From Cellulomonas sp. B6 (GTDB lineage Bacteria > Actinomycetota > Actinomycetes > Actinomycetales > Cellulomonadaceae), in NCBI RefSeq assembly GCF_001462455.1, contig NZ_LNTD01000067.1:1-48911 (forward strand): a stretch of DNA of 48,911 nt. The letters run 5' to 3'. This document shows positions 17,173 through 25,363 of the stretch, piece by piece; within the stretch, counting starts at the first letter, position 1; each line of letters begins with the position of its first letter. The notes under the pieces are model-generated. The model did no database searches, was not told the DNA's origin, and saw only the letters and a program-made list of their open reading frames with translations. Position numbers and translations under genes: made by a program.

Positions 17173-19863
17173 TCAGCGGGTCGTCACGACCCGGCAGCCG
17201 AGCAGGGGGTTGGTCCCCGCCGGCGTGTTGATCATGTAGGCGCACACCGAACGGCTGCCGGCGGACGCCGGGACCACGGCGTCGAAGCCGTGCGAGGGCC
17301 CCAGGCCGAAGACGGCCGCGACGTCGGGACGCGACCGGTCGGCCCGCACGACGCTCACCCGGCCGTCCACGTAGACGTGGAGGTCGATCGGACGCGTGGT
17401 GTCCGGGTCGAGGGCCCACCCCGCGAGCCGGACTCCACCCGCCGTGCCGACGGTGACGTCCCAGGAGCCGATCGGCGTCGCGTTGACGACCTCCACCGTC
17501 CGGCAGCCGAGCAGCGGGTTGACCCCGCTGGGTGCGTTGATCATGTACACGCACACGTCGTGCCGGCCGGCGTCCGCCGTGATGCGCGCATCGAAACCGG
17601 CCCGGTCGCCCCGGCGGTAGACGGCCGCCACGTCGGGTCGCGAGCCGGCCGCCCGGACGACGGTCGGTCGACCGTCGACGTACACGTGGACGTCGATCGG
17701 GTCGCTCGTGTCGGGGTCGAACGCCCAGCCGCCCACGACGACCCCGTCGGGCGTCGCGCGGACGAGGTCGAGGGACCCCACGGGTGTGCTGCCCACCGAC
17801 ACGGTGCGGCACCCCAGCAAGGGGTTCACGCCGGTGGGTGAGTTGATCATGTAGACGCAGACCTGGTGGTCGCCCTGGCTCGTCGGCAGCACGGTCGAGA
17901 ACCCGTGGTGGTCGTCACGGCCGTACGCGGCGGCCACGTCGGGCCGGCTGCCGCTCGCCCGGAGCACCGAGCCGACGCCGTCGACGTACACGTGGACGTC
18001 GATCGGGTCGAGCGTGTCGGGATCGAGCGCCCACCCCGCGACGAGCACCCCGGTGCCCGTCGAGCGCACGACGTCGAGCGAGCCGAACGGTGTCGCGTTG
18101 TCGACACGGACCGTGTCGCAGCCGAGCACCACGTCCGCACCGCTGCCGACGTTGACGGCGGTCACGCAGACCACGTGCCGGCCGGCACCGGCGGGCACCG
18201 TGCCGGAGAAGCCGTGATCGGGACCGACGCCGAACGCCGCGGCGACGTCGGGGCGCGGCCGGTCGGCGGTCAGCGAGGTCACGGCCCCGTCGACCGAGAC
18301 GTCGATGCGCAGGGCGGCCGCCGAGTCCGGGTCGAACGCCCACCCGCTGACCACGACGCCGGTCGAGGTGCCGCGCAGCACGTCGAGCGACGCCTGGGGG
18401 GAGCGCGCGACCGAGGCGTTCGCGAGTGCCGCGACCCGGTCGCGGATCGCCGGCAGCAGGTCGTAGAGCCGTTGGCCCGGGCAGGACGTCAAGGCCGCAT
18501 CACGGTGCCCGTACACGGTGGGGAAGGTGACGCGTGTCCCCGCGGGGTACCGCGAGGCGCCCCCGCCCGAGACCATCGACACGCTCGTGTTGGCGAGGAT
18601 CCCGTGCACCGAGAACTTCCAGGCGATGAGGTCCGCGATGCCGACCACCATCTCGTTCGAGGGGGCGGCGGTGTCGAGGTTCCCGATGGCGGCCACCCCG
18701 ATCGTCCGGCTGTTGAAGCCTCCGGTGTGGACGCCGACCACGGTGCTGGCGACGCCCCCGGCACGGCCCTCGAACACGCGGCCGAACCGGTCGACGAGGA
18801 AGTTGTAGCCGATGTCGCACCACCCGCGCCCACCCGCGGACTCCGGGCGGGTGTGGTACGCGTAGAACCCGCGCAGGAGGCCCGGGACGTCGGCGGCCGA
18901 GTAGCTGTTGGTCGAGGCGGTGTGGTGCACCGCGGCCGTGAGCATCTGCGGCGAGTAGTCGGGCTGGCACGTGCGCAGCGACTCGTCGGCGCCCCAGCCC
19001 GCGCGGCTGATGATCGCGGGCTGCCCGGGGGCCGCCGGTGCGGCGAGCAGCCGGGCGTCGGCTCCCGCGGCCGCGTCGGTGCCCGGGTCGACCAGCACGG
19101 CCTTGAGGCCGCGCACGTCACCCTTCGCGGCCTCGGCCCACACCTGCAGCCCGTCCGCCCCGACCGCGACCAGCGGGTCGGTGCCGTCGCGGCCGTCGAC
19201 GTCGTCGCGGGTGCCGGCGTCCGGAGCCACGTCGGTGCCCTCGACCCCGGACCAGGTGCTCCACGTGCCGTCCACCCGCACGCGGTAGCGCACGACGACG
19301 TCCTCGAGCTCGGGGGTCGACTCCCACGTGATCCCGAGCACCGAGAACGGGGCCGTGTCGAGCTCGCGCGTCAGCACGTCGGGCCGGGCCTCGTCGTCGG
19401 TCGCCGCGGGCGCTGCGGCCGAGCGCATCGTCCGCGCGGCCGGAGCGCCGTCGGCCGGCGGCTCCGCGGCCGTGGCGTCGGTGTCCGTGGCCGCGTCGGG
19501 CGTGGTCTCGGCGGTCGGGCCGTCCGTGGCGTCCGTGGCGCTCGTGGTGCCCGGGAGGGCGTCGCCCGCTGCCTCCGGCGAGGCGGCGCCGGCCGGCTCG
19601 GGTGTCGGCACCGGTGCGTCGGGACCGGCCGCCGGGGCGGCCGCGGACGGCGCCGCCGGCTCGGCCTCGGCCAGCGGCACGGCCGCGGGGTCCGGCAGGG
19701 TCGGCAGCGTCGCCTCGTCGACGCCGGCGAGGTCGAGCTCGACGACCGACGGTCCCGCCGGGGCGGCGACGGCGCTCGTGGACGCCGCGGCCGGGGCCAG
19801 TGCGACGAGCAGGGCGGCGACGACGCCCCTCGAGACGGTCCGGGCGGTCGTGCCTCGCGTCAT
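17173..19863 (-). CDS. Secreted PGRP-type N-acetylmuramoyl-L-alanine amidase with four C-terminal repeats
   Basis: The ATG at 19863 (MTRGTTARTVSRG) is chosen for its signal peptide and the AAGGGGA site upstream; the product has 896 residues. A signal sequence (GVVAALLVALAPAAA, AVAAP) is followed by a Pro/Ala/Thr-rich linker to about residue 165, a region with TWSTWSGVEGTD, and an amidase-2/PGRP domain: AIISRAGWGADESLR, AAVHHTAST (zinc His about 313), GWCDIGYNFLVDR, GRVFEGR and YGHRDAALTSCPG (zinc His about 452). Four homologous repeats of about 103 residues fill positions 490-896. The enzyme should cut the amide bond between MurNAc and the stem peptide. The repeats are probably a wall- or glycan-binding region (inference), and they recur in the secreted protein at 21918. 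Confidence 0.92.
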   Translation of the reverse strand: MTRGTTARTVSRGVVAALLVALAPAAASTSAVAAPAGPSVVELDLAGVDEATLPTLPDPAAVPLAEAEPAAPSAAAPAAGPDAPVPTPEPAGAASPEAAGDALPGTTSATDATDGPTAETTPDAATDTDATAAEPPADGAPAARTMRSAAAPAATDDEARPDVLTRELDTAPFSVLGITWESTPELEDVVVRYRVRVDGTWSTWSGVEGTDVAPDAGTRDDVDGRDGTDPLVAVGADGLQVWAEAAKGDVRGLKAVLVDPGTDAAAGADARLLAAPAAPGQPAIISRAGWGADESLRTCQPDYSPQMLTAAVHHTASTNSYSAADVPGLLRGFYAYHTRPESAGGRGWCDIGYNFLVDRFGRVFEGRAGGVASTVVGVHTGGFNSRTIGVAAIGNLDTAAPSNEMVVGIADLIAWKFSVHGILANTSVSMVSGGGASRYPAGTRVTFPTVYGHRDAALTSCPGQRLYDLLPAIRDRVAALANASVARSPQASLDVLRGTSTGVVVSGWAFDPDSAAALRIDVSVDGAVTSLTADRPRPDVAAAFGVGPDHGFSGTVPAGAGRHVVCVTAVNVGSGADVVLGCDTVRVDNATPFGSLDVVRSTGTGVLVAGWALDPDTLDPIDVHVYVDGVGSVLRASGSRPDVAAAYGRDDHHGFSTVLPTSQGDHQVCVYMINSPTGVNPLLGCRTVSVGSTPVGSLDLVRATPDGVVVGGWAFDPDTSDPIDVHVYVDGRPTVVRAAGSRPDVAAVYRRGDRAGFDARITADAGRHDVCVYMINAPSGVNPLLGCRTVEVVNATPIGSWDVTVGTAGGVRLAGWALDPDTTRPIDLHVYVDGRVSVVRADRSRPDVAAVFGLGPSHGFDAVVPASAGSRSVCAYMINTPAGTNPLLGCRVVTTR
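17179..18395 (-). repeat. Four tandem repeats of about 103 codons in the amidase gene
   Basis: Counting from the conserved LDV codons near 18382, 18073, 17767 and 17458, the period is 309, 306 and 309 bases. Consensus features are V-x-GWAxDPD, a DVHVYVDG strand, RPDVAA, an HGF or similar turn, VCVYMIN and NPLLGCR-x-V. The first copy is the most divergent (VCVTAVN, VVLGCDTV). These are coding repeats, not simple-sequence DNA. Confidence 0.9.
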
Positions 19864-19962
19864 CGTGCATCCCCTTCGATGGTCGACGCGCCCTGCGCGG
19901 CCACGGAGACACGGTCCCACAGGCGGTGTCGCCCGTGAGGCAGGCACCGCGCGTGTCGGCGG

Positions 19963-21876
19963 TCAGCGCACGACGTCGTAGACCCGGTGCTCGGCGCCGC
20001 CCCACTGGAAGGTCTCGTCCTCGACGAGGCACGGGAGGTCGAGCCGCTCGCCGGAGACGACGGCCGTCAGCTCGGGCACCCGCTCGGCGACCGTGCAGGG
20101 CGAGCCGGTGACGCTGATGATGTCCGGGCTGGGGTTGCTGAAGCTCAGGTCCTCGTCGTCGGTCCAGTCGAACCAGATGAAGGAGCCGCCACGGTTCCAG
20201 ACGACCTCGTCGCCGTCCGGGTCCAGGGTGCGCCAGGCGTCGACGTCGGGCCCCGAGAGCTGCCGGCCCGACAGCGACGGCACCCCGGTCGCCATGAAGA
20301 GGCTGTCGACGTACGGGCTGTCGGTCGCCCACACCTCGTCCTCGGCGCGCAGCTGCGCCCCGGTCGCGATCATCTCCTCGGCGACGGGCGTGCCCCGCAG
20401 GTCGCCCAGCCCCACGAGGATCGGGTTGACGCGCCACACGAGCAACGTCGTGAGCACCAGGGTGAGGGCGTACCCGCCCCACCACGCGCGCCGGAAGGTC
20501 ACGAGGCCCACGCAGAGCGCCGTCGCGGCGCTCGTCAGCCAGATCGCCTTCGTCGAGAGCTCCGGGAGCGAGGAACCCGCCAGGATCGACGCGCCGTGCG
20601 CCGCGACCAGGCCCACCGTGCCGCCGCACAGCGCGGCGAACGTCCAGCGGGAACGGTCGGCCGCAGCCGGCAGGACCAGGCACAGCAGGACGATCGAGAG
20701 GAAGCCCAGGACGTCGGCCGAGCGCTGCGGCGGCACCATCGAGACGATCGGGATGCGCTCGCCGAGCCCACCGAAGTCCACGAGCGACCACGCGAACCAG
20801 AACGCCGACGCGGCGCCGGCCGCCCACACCGCCACGCGGTGGCCGACCGAGGCGGGGCGGATGCCCCGCGCCAGGAGCAGCACGACCCAGACGGCGGCCA
20901 CGGCGAACGAGGAGGACACCTCGGAGTTGTTGGTCGCACCCGCGATCGGCATGTACTCGAGGCTGCCGAGCGAGGTCGCCCCGAAGATCTCCCCGAGCGA
21001 GACCGGTCCGCCCGTCGCGACGCGTGCACCCGGGTAGACGGTCGCCAGCGTCGCCTCGATCGACGCGCGGTTCTCGAGCACCACGCCGGCGAGGAGCGCC
21101 ACCGCGGACGCGCCCGTGGCACCGACCACGGCCAGGTGGGTGCGCCGCGACCCGGCAGGCACGACGAGCGCGAGCACACCCACCAGCAGGATGGCGGTGG
21201 CCACGACGATGGCCCAGGGCTGGTAGTGCAGCGGCGTGCGCGCGAGCAGCACGGCGGAAGCCGCGGCCCACGCCACGGCGACGCCCTTGCGGCGCTCGTC
21301 CCAGCGTGCCGCGGCGTTCTGCAGCGCGGCCGTCCCGGCGAGCGTGAACCCGAGCATGTTGATGGGCCCGAACGACCACCACGCGGCGCCCGGTGAGGTC
21401 ACCATCAGGGCAGCGGCGAACCAGCCGATGCGGGGGTCGCCCGTGACGGCACGGAAGAACGCCGGGGCGCCGAGCGCCAGCAGCAGGAACGGCAGCCACC
21501 ACCGCGCCGCGAGCAGCATGGCGTCCGGCAGGAACGGGCCGAGCCGCAGCACCGTGCTGTCGAAGAAGACCACCGACGAGACGGCGCCCGAGGACAGCTG
21601 GGACGTGAACCCGTGCGGCGCGACGAGCGGGTTGAGCGAGTCCACCTCGCCCGTCGCCAGCACCCCGAGGTTCATCGGCGTCCCGGTGAGGAACTCGTCC
21701 GACCGGACGGACAGCGACTCGCCGAGCTGGATCCCGGTCGGGTGGGCCGGGTCCTGCCGCATCGGCCCGATGCCGATCGACGAGGTGCTCACCCCCAGCA
21801 GGACCAGGACGAGGTAGGCGAGCAGGGGGCCGACGATGCGCCACGGCAGGGACCGCAGGCGTACGGGCAGGTTCAC
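19963..21876 (-). CDS. Large polytopic membrane protein, DUF7657-like
   Basis: About 637 residues from GTG 21876. A GTG at 21906 is also in frame, but a TAGGCT -10-like element abuts it and GGAG stands before 21876, which favours the shorter form. The first helix (GPLLAYLVLVLLGVST) is followed by an external loop with SVRSDEFLTGTPMNLG, then about twelve helices and a soluble C-terminal domain (from about residue 500) with ATDSPYVDSLF and a Cys pair (GSPCTVAER, DLPCLVED). The acidic RSDE motif after helix 1 resembles the GT-C first-loop site. I recognise the overall type from actinobacterial surface loci, but its function is unassigned. It lies between the two repeat-bearing secreted proteins. 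Confidence 0.75.
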   Translation of the reverse strand: MNLPVRLRSLPWRIVGPLLAYLVLVLLGVSTSSIGIGPMRQDPAHPTGIQLGESLSVRSDEFLTGTPMNLGVLATGEVDSLNPLVAPHGFTSQLSSGAVSSVVFFDSTVLRLGPFLPDAMLLAARWWLPFLLLALGAPAFFRAVTGDPRIGWFAAALMVTSPGAAWWSFGPINMLGFTLAGTAALQNAAARWDERRKGVAVAWAAASAVLLARTPLHYQPWAIVVATAILLVGVLALVVPAGSRRTHLAVVGATGASAVALLAGVVLENRASIEATLATVYPGARVATGGPVSLGEIFGATSLGSLEYMPIAGATNNSEVSSSFAVAAVWVVLLLARGIRPASVGHRVAVWAAGAASAFWFAWSLVDFGGLGERIPIVSMVPPQRSADVLGFLSIVLLCLVLPAAADRSRWTFAALCGGTVGLVAAHGASILAGSSLPELSTKAIWLTSAATALCVGLVTFRRAWWGGYALTLVLTTLLVWRVNPILVGLGDLRGTPVAEEMIATGAQLRAEDEVWATDSPYVDSLFMATGVPSLSGRQLSGPDVDAWRTLDPDGDEVVWNRGGSFIWFDWTDDEDLSFSNPSPDIISVTGSPCTVAERVPELTAVVSGERLDLPCLVEDETFQWGGAEHRVYDVVR

Positions 21877-21906
21877 ACGGGCTCCAGACGACGGACGAGC
21901 GCGCAC

Positions 21907-21912
21907 AGCCTA
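21907..21912 (-). promoter_or_regulatory. Candidate -10 (TAGGCT) for the polytopic membrane protein
   Basis: Minus-strand TAGGCT sits 5 bases after the stop of the upstream secreted-protein gene. Transcription would begin near 21900, excluding the GTG at 21906 and leaving the GTG at 21876 with a leader of about 24 nt. Confidence 0.35.
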
Positions 21913-21917
21913 GTGCC

Positions 21918-23675
21918 TCACGGCGCGGCGACGTCCGCGACCTTGCAGCCCAGCAGCACGTTCATGCCGCCGTTGCCGTCGATGCCGTACGTGCACACCG
22001 AGTGGCGGCCGGGCGCGGCGGGGACGCGCAGGTCGTAGCCGCTCGTCGCGCCGTTGCCGTAGATGCCGAGGACGTCGGGGCGGGCGATGGCCGCCTGCGC
22101 CGCCATCGTCGCGACACCGTCGACGTACACGTGCACGCCGATCGGGGTCGTGAGGTCGGGGTCGAACGTCCAGCCGGCCACCTGCAGGTTGCCGCCGCCC
22201 GCGTCGCGCACGACGTCGAGCACGCCCAGCGGCGTGCGGTTGCCGGCGACGTCGAGCGTGCGGCAGCCGAGCAGCACGTTGATGCCGCCGTTGGCGTCGA
22301 TGCCGTAGACGCAGACCTCGTGGCGCCCGGGGGCGGCCGTGAACCGCGCGTCGTACCCGCTGACGGCGCCGTGTCCGTAGATCGCCTGGACGTCGGGACG
22401 GGCGCCCGACGCGGCGACGCCGGTCGTGGCGACGCCGTCGACGTACACGTGCACGTCGATCGCGGTGGTCACGTCCTGGTCGAAGGCCCACCCGGCCACC
22501 TGGACCGTGCCGCTGCCGAGGTCGCGCACCACGTCGACCACGCCCAGCGGGGTGTGGTTCACGACGTCGACCGAGCGGCAGCCCAGCAGGACGTTCGTGC
22601 CCCCGTTCGCGTCGATGCCGTAGACGCAGACCTCGTGACGTCCGGGAGACACCGGGAACCGGGCGTCGTAGCCCGAGATCGCGCCCTTGCCGTAGATGCC
22701 CTTGACGTCGGGACGTGCGCCCGAGGCGGACGTGGCGGCGGTCGCGACGCCGTCGACGTAGACGTGCACGCCGATCGCGGTCTCGACGTCCGGGTCGAAC
22801 GCCCAGCCGGCGACCTGCACGGCGCCCGCGCCGAACGGGCGCACGACGTCGATCACGCCGAGGGGGGTGCGCTGCTTGGGCGAGCCGAACCACGACGTGA
22901 AGAACAGGTGGAAGTTCCGGTTCCCGTAGGAGGAGCACGCGTCGCCCGAGCCGCTGCCCGCCGCCAGTGCGGCCGCGTTGGGCTGGTAGGGCGTGTAGTT
23001 GTACAGGCTCGCGGTCGCCTGGTTCTGGATCCGCACCACCGAGGACCCGCAGGCCCGGTCGGGGTGGAAGAGCACGGCGTTGTCCCGACCGGCCTTGTAC
23101 GCGTAGTTCTGCGGGTTGGCGGCGTACCGGCGCAGCTGCTTGGCGGCCGAGTAGACCTGGTTCGCGAAGCCCGCGTACTCGGGGTTGCAGACTCCGCCGG
23201 AGTTGTCGGGGCAACCGAAGCCCAGCGCGCGCGAGTAGGTCGCCGCCGACTTGCCCGCCGTCGCCGTCACGAGGCCCTGCTCCTTCTGGAGCGTGACGAG
23301 CAGGACCTGCGGGTTGATCCCGCAGGCCACCGCCGACTTCCAGACGATCCACGCCGCGGACTCGTTGGGCGCGCCGTCGTACGCGCGTCCGCACAGGGCG
23401 TCCGCCGGGCGGCTCGGGGTGGTCTCGCGGTAGTCCTTGAGGCAGGTCCACCCGGACTGGGTCGCGCGGCAGCCCGAGCCCTTGTCGGCGACGAACGCCT
23501 GGATCGCCTCGGGCGTCATGGTCGCGGTGTCGTACATCACGCTGTCGCTGATGATGTGCCCCGGCTCGAAGTCGGTCACGGGGGCGGCCGTCGCGGACGT
23601 CGCCGTGAGCGCGGCGACGGTCAGCGTGGCGAGCATCGTGGTGAGCGCGGCCAGGAGGGCCGCCGTCCGCCTCAT
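21918..23675 (-). CDS. Secreted lysozyme-like protein with three C-terminal repeats shared with the amidase
   Basis: The ATG at 23675 overlaps the upstream stop by 4 nt; 585 residues. A signal peptide (AALLAALTTMLATLTVAAL, ATAAP) is followed by an N-terminal domain of about 230 residues beginning FEPGHIISDSVMYD, with QAFVADKG, TCLKDYRETTPS, NPQVLLVTLQKEQGLVT and six or more Cys. Such domains are often labelled hemagglutinin in actinobacteria; the VTLQKEQGL segment with an invariant Glu recalls the catalytic helix of lytic-transglycosylase folds (inference). From residue 270 there are three repeats of about 105 residues homologous to those of the amidase. Likely role: wall-associated hydrolase or glycan-binding protein. 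Confidence 0.85.
   Translation of the reverse strand: MRRTAALLAALTTMLATLTVAALTATSATAAPVTDFEPGHIISDSVMYDTATMTPEAIQAFVADKGSGCRATQSGWTCLKDYRETTPSRPADALCGRAYDGAPNESAAWIVWKSAVACGINPQVLLVTLQKEQGLVTATAGKSAATYSRALGFGCPDNSGGVCNPEYAGFANQVYSAAKQLRRYAANPQNYAYKAGRDNAVLFHPDRACGSSVVRIQNQATASLYNYTPYQPNAAALAAGSGSGDACSSYGNRNFHLFFTSWFGSPKQRTPLGVIDVVRPFGAGAVQVAGWAFDPDVETAIGVHVYVDGVATAATSASGARPDVKGIYGKGAISGYDARFPVSPGRHEVCVYGIDANGGTNVLLGCRSVDVVNHTPLGVVDVVRDLGSGTVQVAGWAFDQDVTTAIDVHVYVDGVATTGVAASGARPDVQAIYGHGAVSGYDARFTAAPGRHEVCVYGIDANGGINVLLGCRTLDVAGNRTPLGVLDVVRDAGGGNLQVAGWTFDPDLTTPIGVHVYVDGVATMAAQAAIARPDVLGIYGNGATSGYDLRVPAAPGRHSVCTYGIDGNGGMNVLLGCKVADVAAP
21927..22870 (-). repeat. Three tandem repeats of about 105 codons in the secreted protein gene
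   Basis: The TPLGV codons recur near 22855, 22540 and 22222, a period of 315 and 318 bases. The shared core is VQVAGWAFDPD, HVYVDGVAT, ARPDV, YGIDANGG and NVLLGCR. Most of these positions match the amidase repeats (GWAxDPD, VHVYVDG, RPDVAA, LLGCR). Copies within this gene are more alike than copies between the genes. Confidence 0.9.
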
Positions 23676-24259
23676 CGGACCGTGACCTGGACGGGCGCCG
23701 ACGTGCCGCGCAGCGTCGCGGACTCGTAGGCCACCGCCAGGCGCCAGGTCCCGGGTGCGAGGTCCGCGGCCGCGAGCGACAGCGCACCGCAGCTCGTGGT
23801 CGTCGCGTCCGGCACGGCCGACGTCGTGGCCGACAGCGTGCGCGCCCCGGACGTGGCGGTCAGGGTGCAGGTGCCGCCGTCGTCGATCGCGGCGACGAAC
23901 GCGCCGACCTCGAGGTCGCCGGACGGTGCGGTGTCGGCCGTCACGATCGTCACGGCGGTCTCCTGTCGCTGGTCGGGCGCGCCGGTGGGCGGCGCGGACG
24001 GCGCCGCCGTCGGGGTGGTCCCGTCGTCGGGGGCCGCCGGGTCCGTCGCGTCGGGCGACGGCGTGGCTGCCGAGGGCGTGGTGGTGGTGCGTGGGGTCGT
24101 GGTGGCGCCGGGGGCCCTCGTGGTCGCGGACGGCGTGGGTGACGCCGTGGCGCCACCGGGCTCGTTGCCGGGCTGCAGAGCGACCACGGCGGCCCACGCG
24201 CCGACACCGACCAGGGCGGCGACGCCGAGGACCACGAGCACGACCGACCTGGCACGCAT
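23672..24259 (-). CDS. Membrane-anchored or secreted protein with Thr/Pro-rich stalk
   Basis: A 195-residue protein from ATG 24259 with GGAGC upstream. The N-terminus MRARSVVLVVLGVAALVGVG is a membrane anchor or signal sequence without a lipobox. Residues 35-95 are a Thr/Pro/Ala-rich, probably glycosylatable stalk, and residues 100-195 form a small beta-type domain with two Cys (GGTCTLTA and TTSCGALS), ending WRLAVAYESATLRG and VQVTVR, reminiscent of an Ig-like fold. Its stop overlaps the start of the repeat-bearing secreted protein, so the two are made together. I do not recognise a named family; a partner of the secreted protein is the simplest reading. Confidence 0.75.
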   Translation of the reverse strand: MRARSVVLVVLGVAALVGVGAWAAVVALQPGNEPGGATASPTPSATTRAPGATTTPRTTTTPSAATPSPDATDPAAPDDGTTPTAAPSAPPTGAPDQRQETAVTIVTADTAPSGDLEVGAFVAAIDDGGTCTLTATSGARTLSATTSAVPDATTTSCGALSLAAADLAPGTWRLAVAYESATLRGTSAPVQVTVR

Positions 24260-24372
24260 GAGACAGCTCCGATGAAGGGACGAGGGGCGACCAGTGTCAC
24301 CCGGGAGAGGTGGTCCGTCCGGGGCCCCGTGCGGCGTGTCCGCCGCGGCTCACCCGTCCGGCCGACGACGTA

Positions 24373-25302
24373 TCAGGGCAATCCGGGACGGCGTCCGGTG
24401 ACGCCGCGCACGCCGTCGCGCAGACCCGCGAGCGTCGCCCTCCACCGTGCCCCGCGCCCGGGGACCGCGAGCGTCGTGACCGCGAGGTGACGCAGGTCCT
24501 TCAGCACGGCACGCGTGCACCACGCCGGGGCCGTACGCGCGTACCGCCGCAGCAGCAGCACCCGGTTGCGGGCGATGTAGTAGTAGCGGAACGCGGCGGC
24601 GTGCGTGAGGTGCACGCCCCCGACCTCGTGGTCGGCCCCCAGGCGGTGGCCCAGGTGCGTGCCCGGCGCGACGACGGTCACCCAACCGCTCGCTCGCGCC
24701 CGCAGGTAGAAGTCCGAGTCGACCCCGTCGATGAACAGGCCCTCGTCGAAGCCGCCCAGCGCGTCGAGCGCCGCGAGGGGGACGAGGAGCCCGGACTGGA
24801 TCGGCTCGTCGCCCACCACGTCGCCCGCAGGCGTCCGGCGGGCCGCCATCGACCCGATGCCCTCGACGGTCGCCGGGCCGACCAGGCCGACCCGCAACCC
24901 GTGCCGGCCCGCCGCCCGCCCGGCCTCGACCAGCGACGCGACGTACCCGGGCGGCACGGTCGAGTCCTGGTCGAGGGTGAGGAGGTACCCCTCGCCGTCG
25001 AGCAGCTCCGTCGCCCTGCGGGTCCCGGTGTTGAGCGCGGCACCGATGCCCTCGTTCGCGTCGTGCCGCACGACGTGCGCACCGAGCGCACGGCACGCGT
25101 CCAGCAGGCGCTGCGTCGAGCCGTCGTCCGCGGGTGAGCCGTCGTCCACGACCACCAGCACGTCCACCTGCTCGACGACGCTCTCGCACACGAGGGGCAG
25201 GGAGGAGCCCGGTCGGAAGGCGGTGACCACCGCGGCCACCCGAGGCACTCGGCCCGTCCCGTGGTCGACCCGGTCCGCTCCGTCGTCGGGCTGGCGGGTC
25301 AC
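24373..25302 (-). CDS. Family 2 glycosyltransferase, rhamnosyltransferase-like
   Basis: A GT2 enzyme of 309 residues if it starts at GTG 25302 (VTRQPDDGADRV); a longer open frame runs through the divergent promoter and is not used. Motifs are VVVDDGSPADDG, NEGIGAALNTG, LTLDQDSTVPP (the DxD equivalent) and FIDGVDSDFYLRA, which together fit the TIGR01556-type rhamnosyltransferases. C-terminal FRYYYIARNR is also typical. A TAGTGT -10 element 11 bases upstream suggests a nearly leaderless mRNA. It is divergent from the flippase gene. The 113-bp gap to the next minus-strand gene (24260-24372) holds nothing I recognise. Confidence 0.88.
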   Translation of the reverse strand: MTRQPDDGADRVDHGTGRVPRVAAVVTAFRPGSSLPLVCESVVEQVDVLVVVDDGSPADDGSTQRLLDACRALGAHVVRHDANEGIGAALNTGTRRATELLDGEGYLLTLDQDSTVPPGYVASLVEAGRAAGRHGLRVGLVGPATVEGIGSMAARRTPAGDVVGDEPIQSGLLVPLAALDALGGFDEGLFIDGVDSDFYLRARASGWVTVVAPGTHLGHRLGADHEVGGVHLTHAAAFRYYYIARNRVLLLRRYARTAPAWCTRAVLKDLRHLAVTTLAVPGRGARWRATLAGLRDGVRGVTGRRPGLP

Positions 25303-25312
25303 GGCGTCAACG

Positions 25313-25319
25313 TACACTA
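25313..25319. promoter_or_regulatory. Overlapping back-to-back -10 elements (TACACTA)
   Basis: Plus-strand TACACT (25313-25318) would serve the flippase operon and minus-strand TAGTGT (25314-25319) the GT2 at 25302. The two hexamers share five positions, so one open complex could fire in either direction. Confidence 0.45.
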
Positions 25320-25363
25320 CGTGCCGCCCGGGGCGACCACGCCCGGCCGACCGAGAGGACCAC

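Noticed and set aside
17179..22870. The repeat-coding regions as possible CRISPR or DNA-level repeats
   Set aside because: The period is about 103-106 codons, similarity is mainly at protein level, and there are no short direct repeats with spacers.
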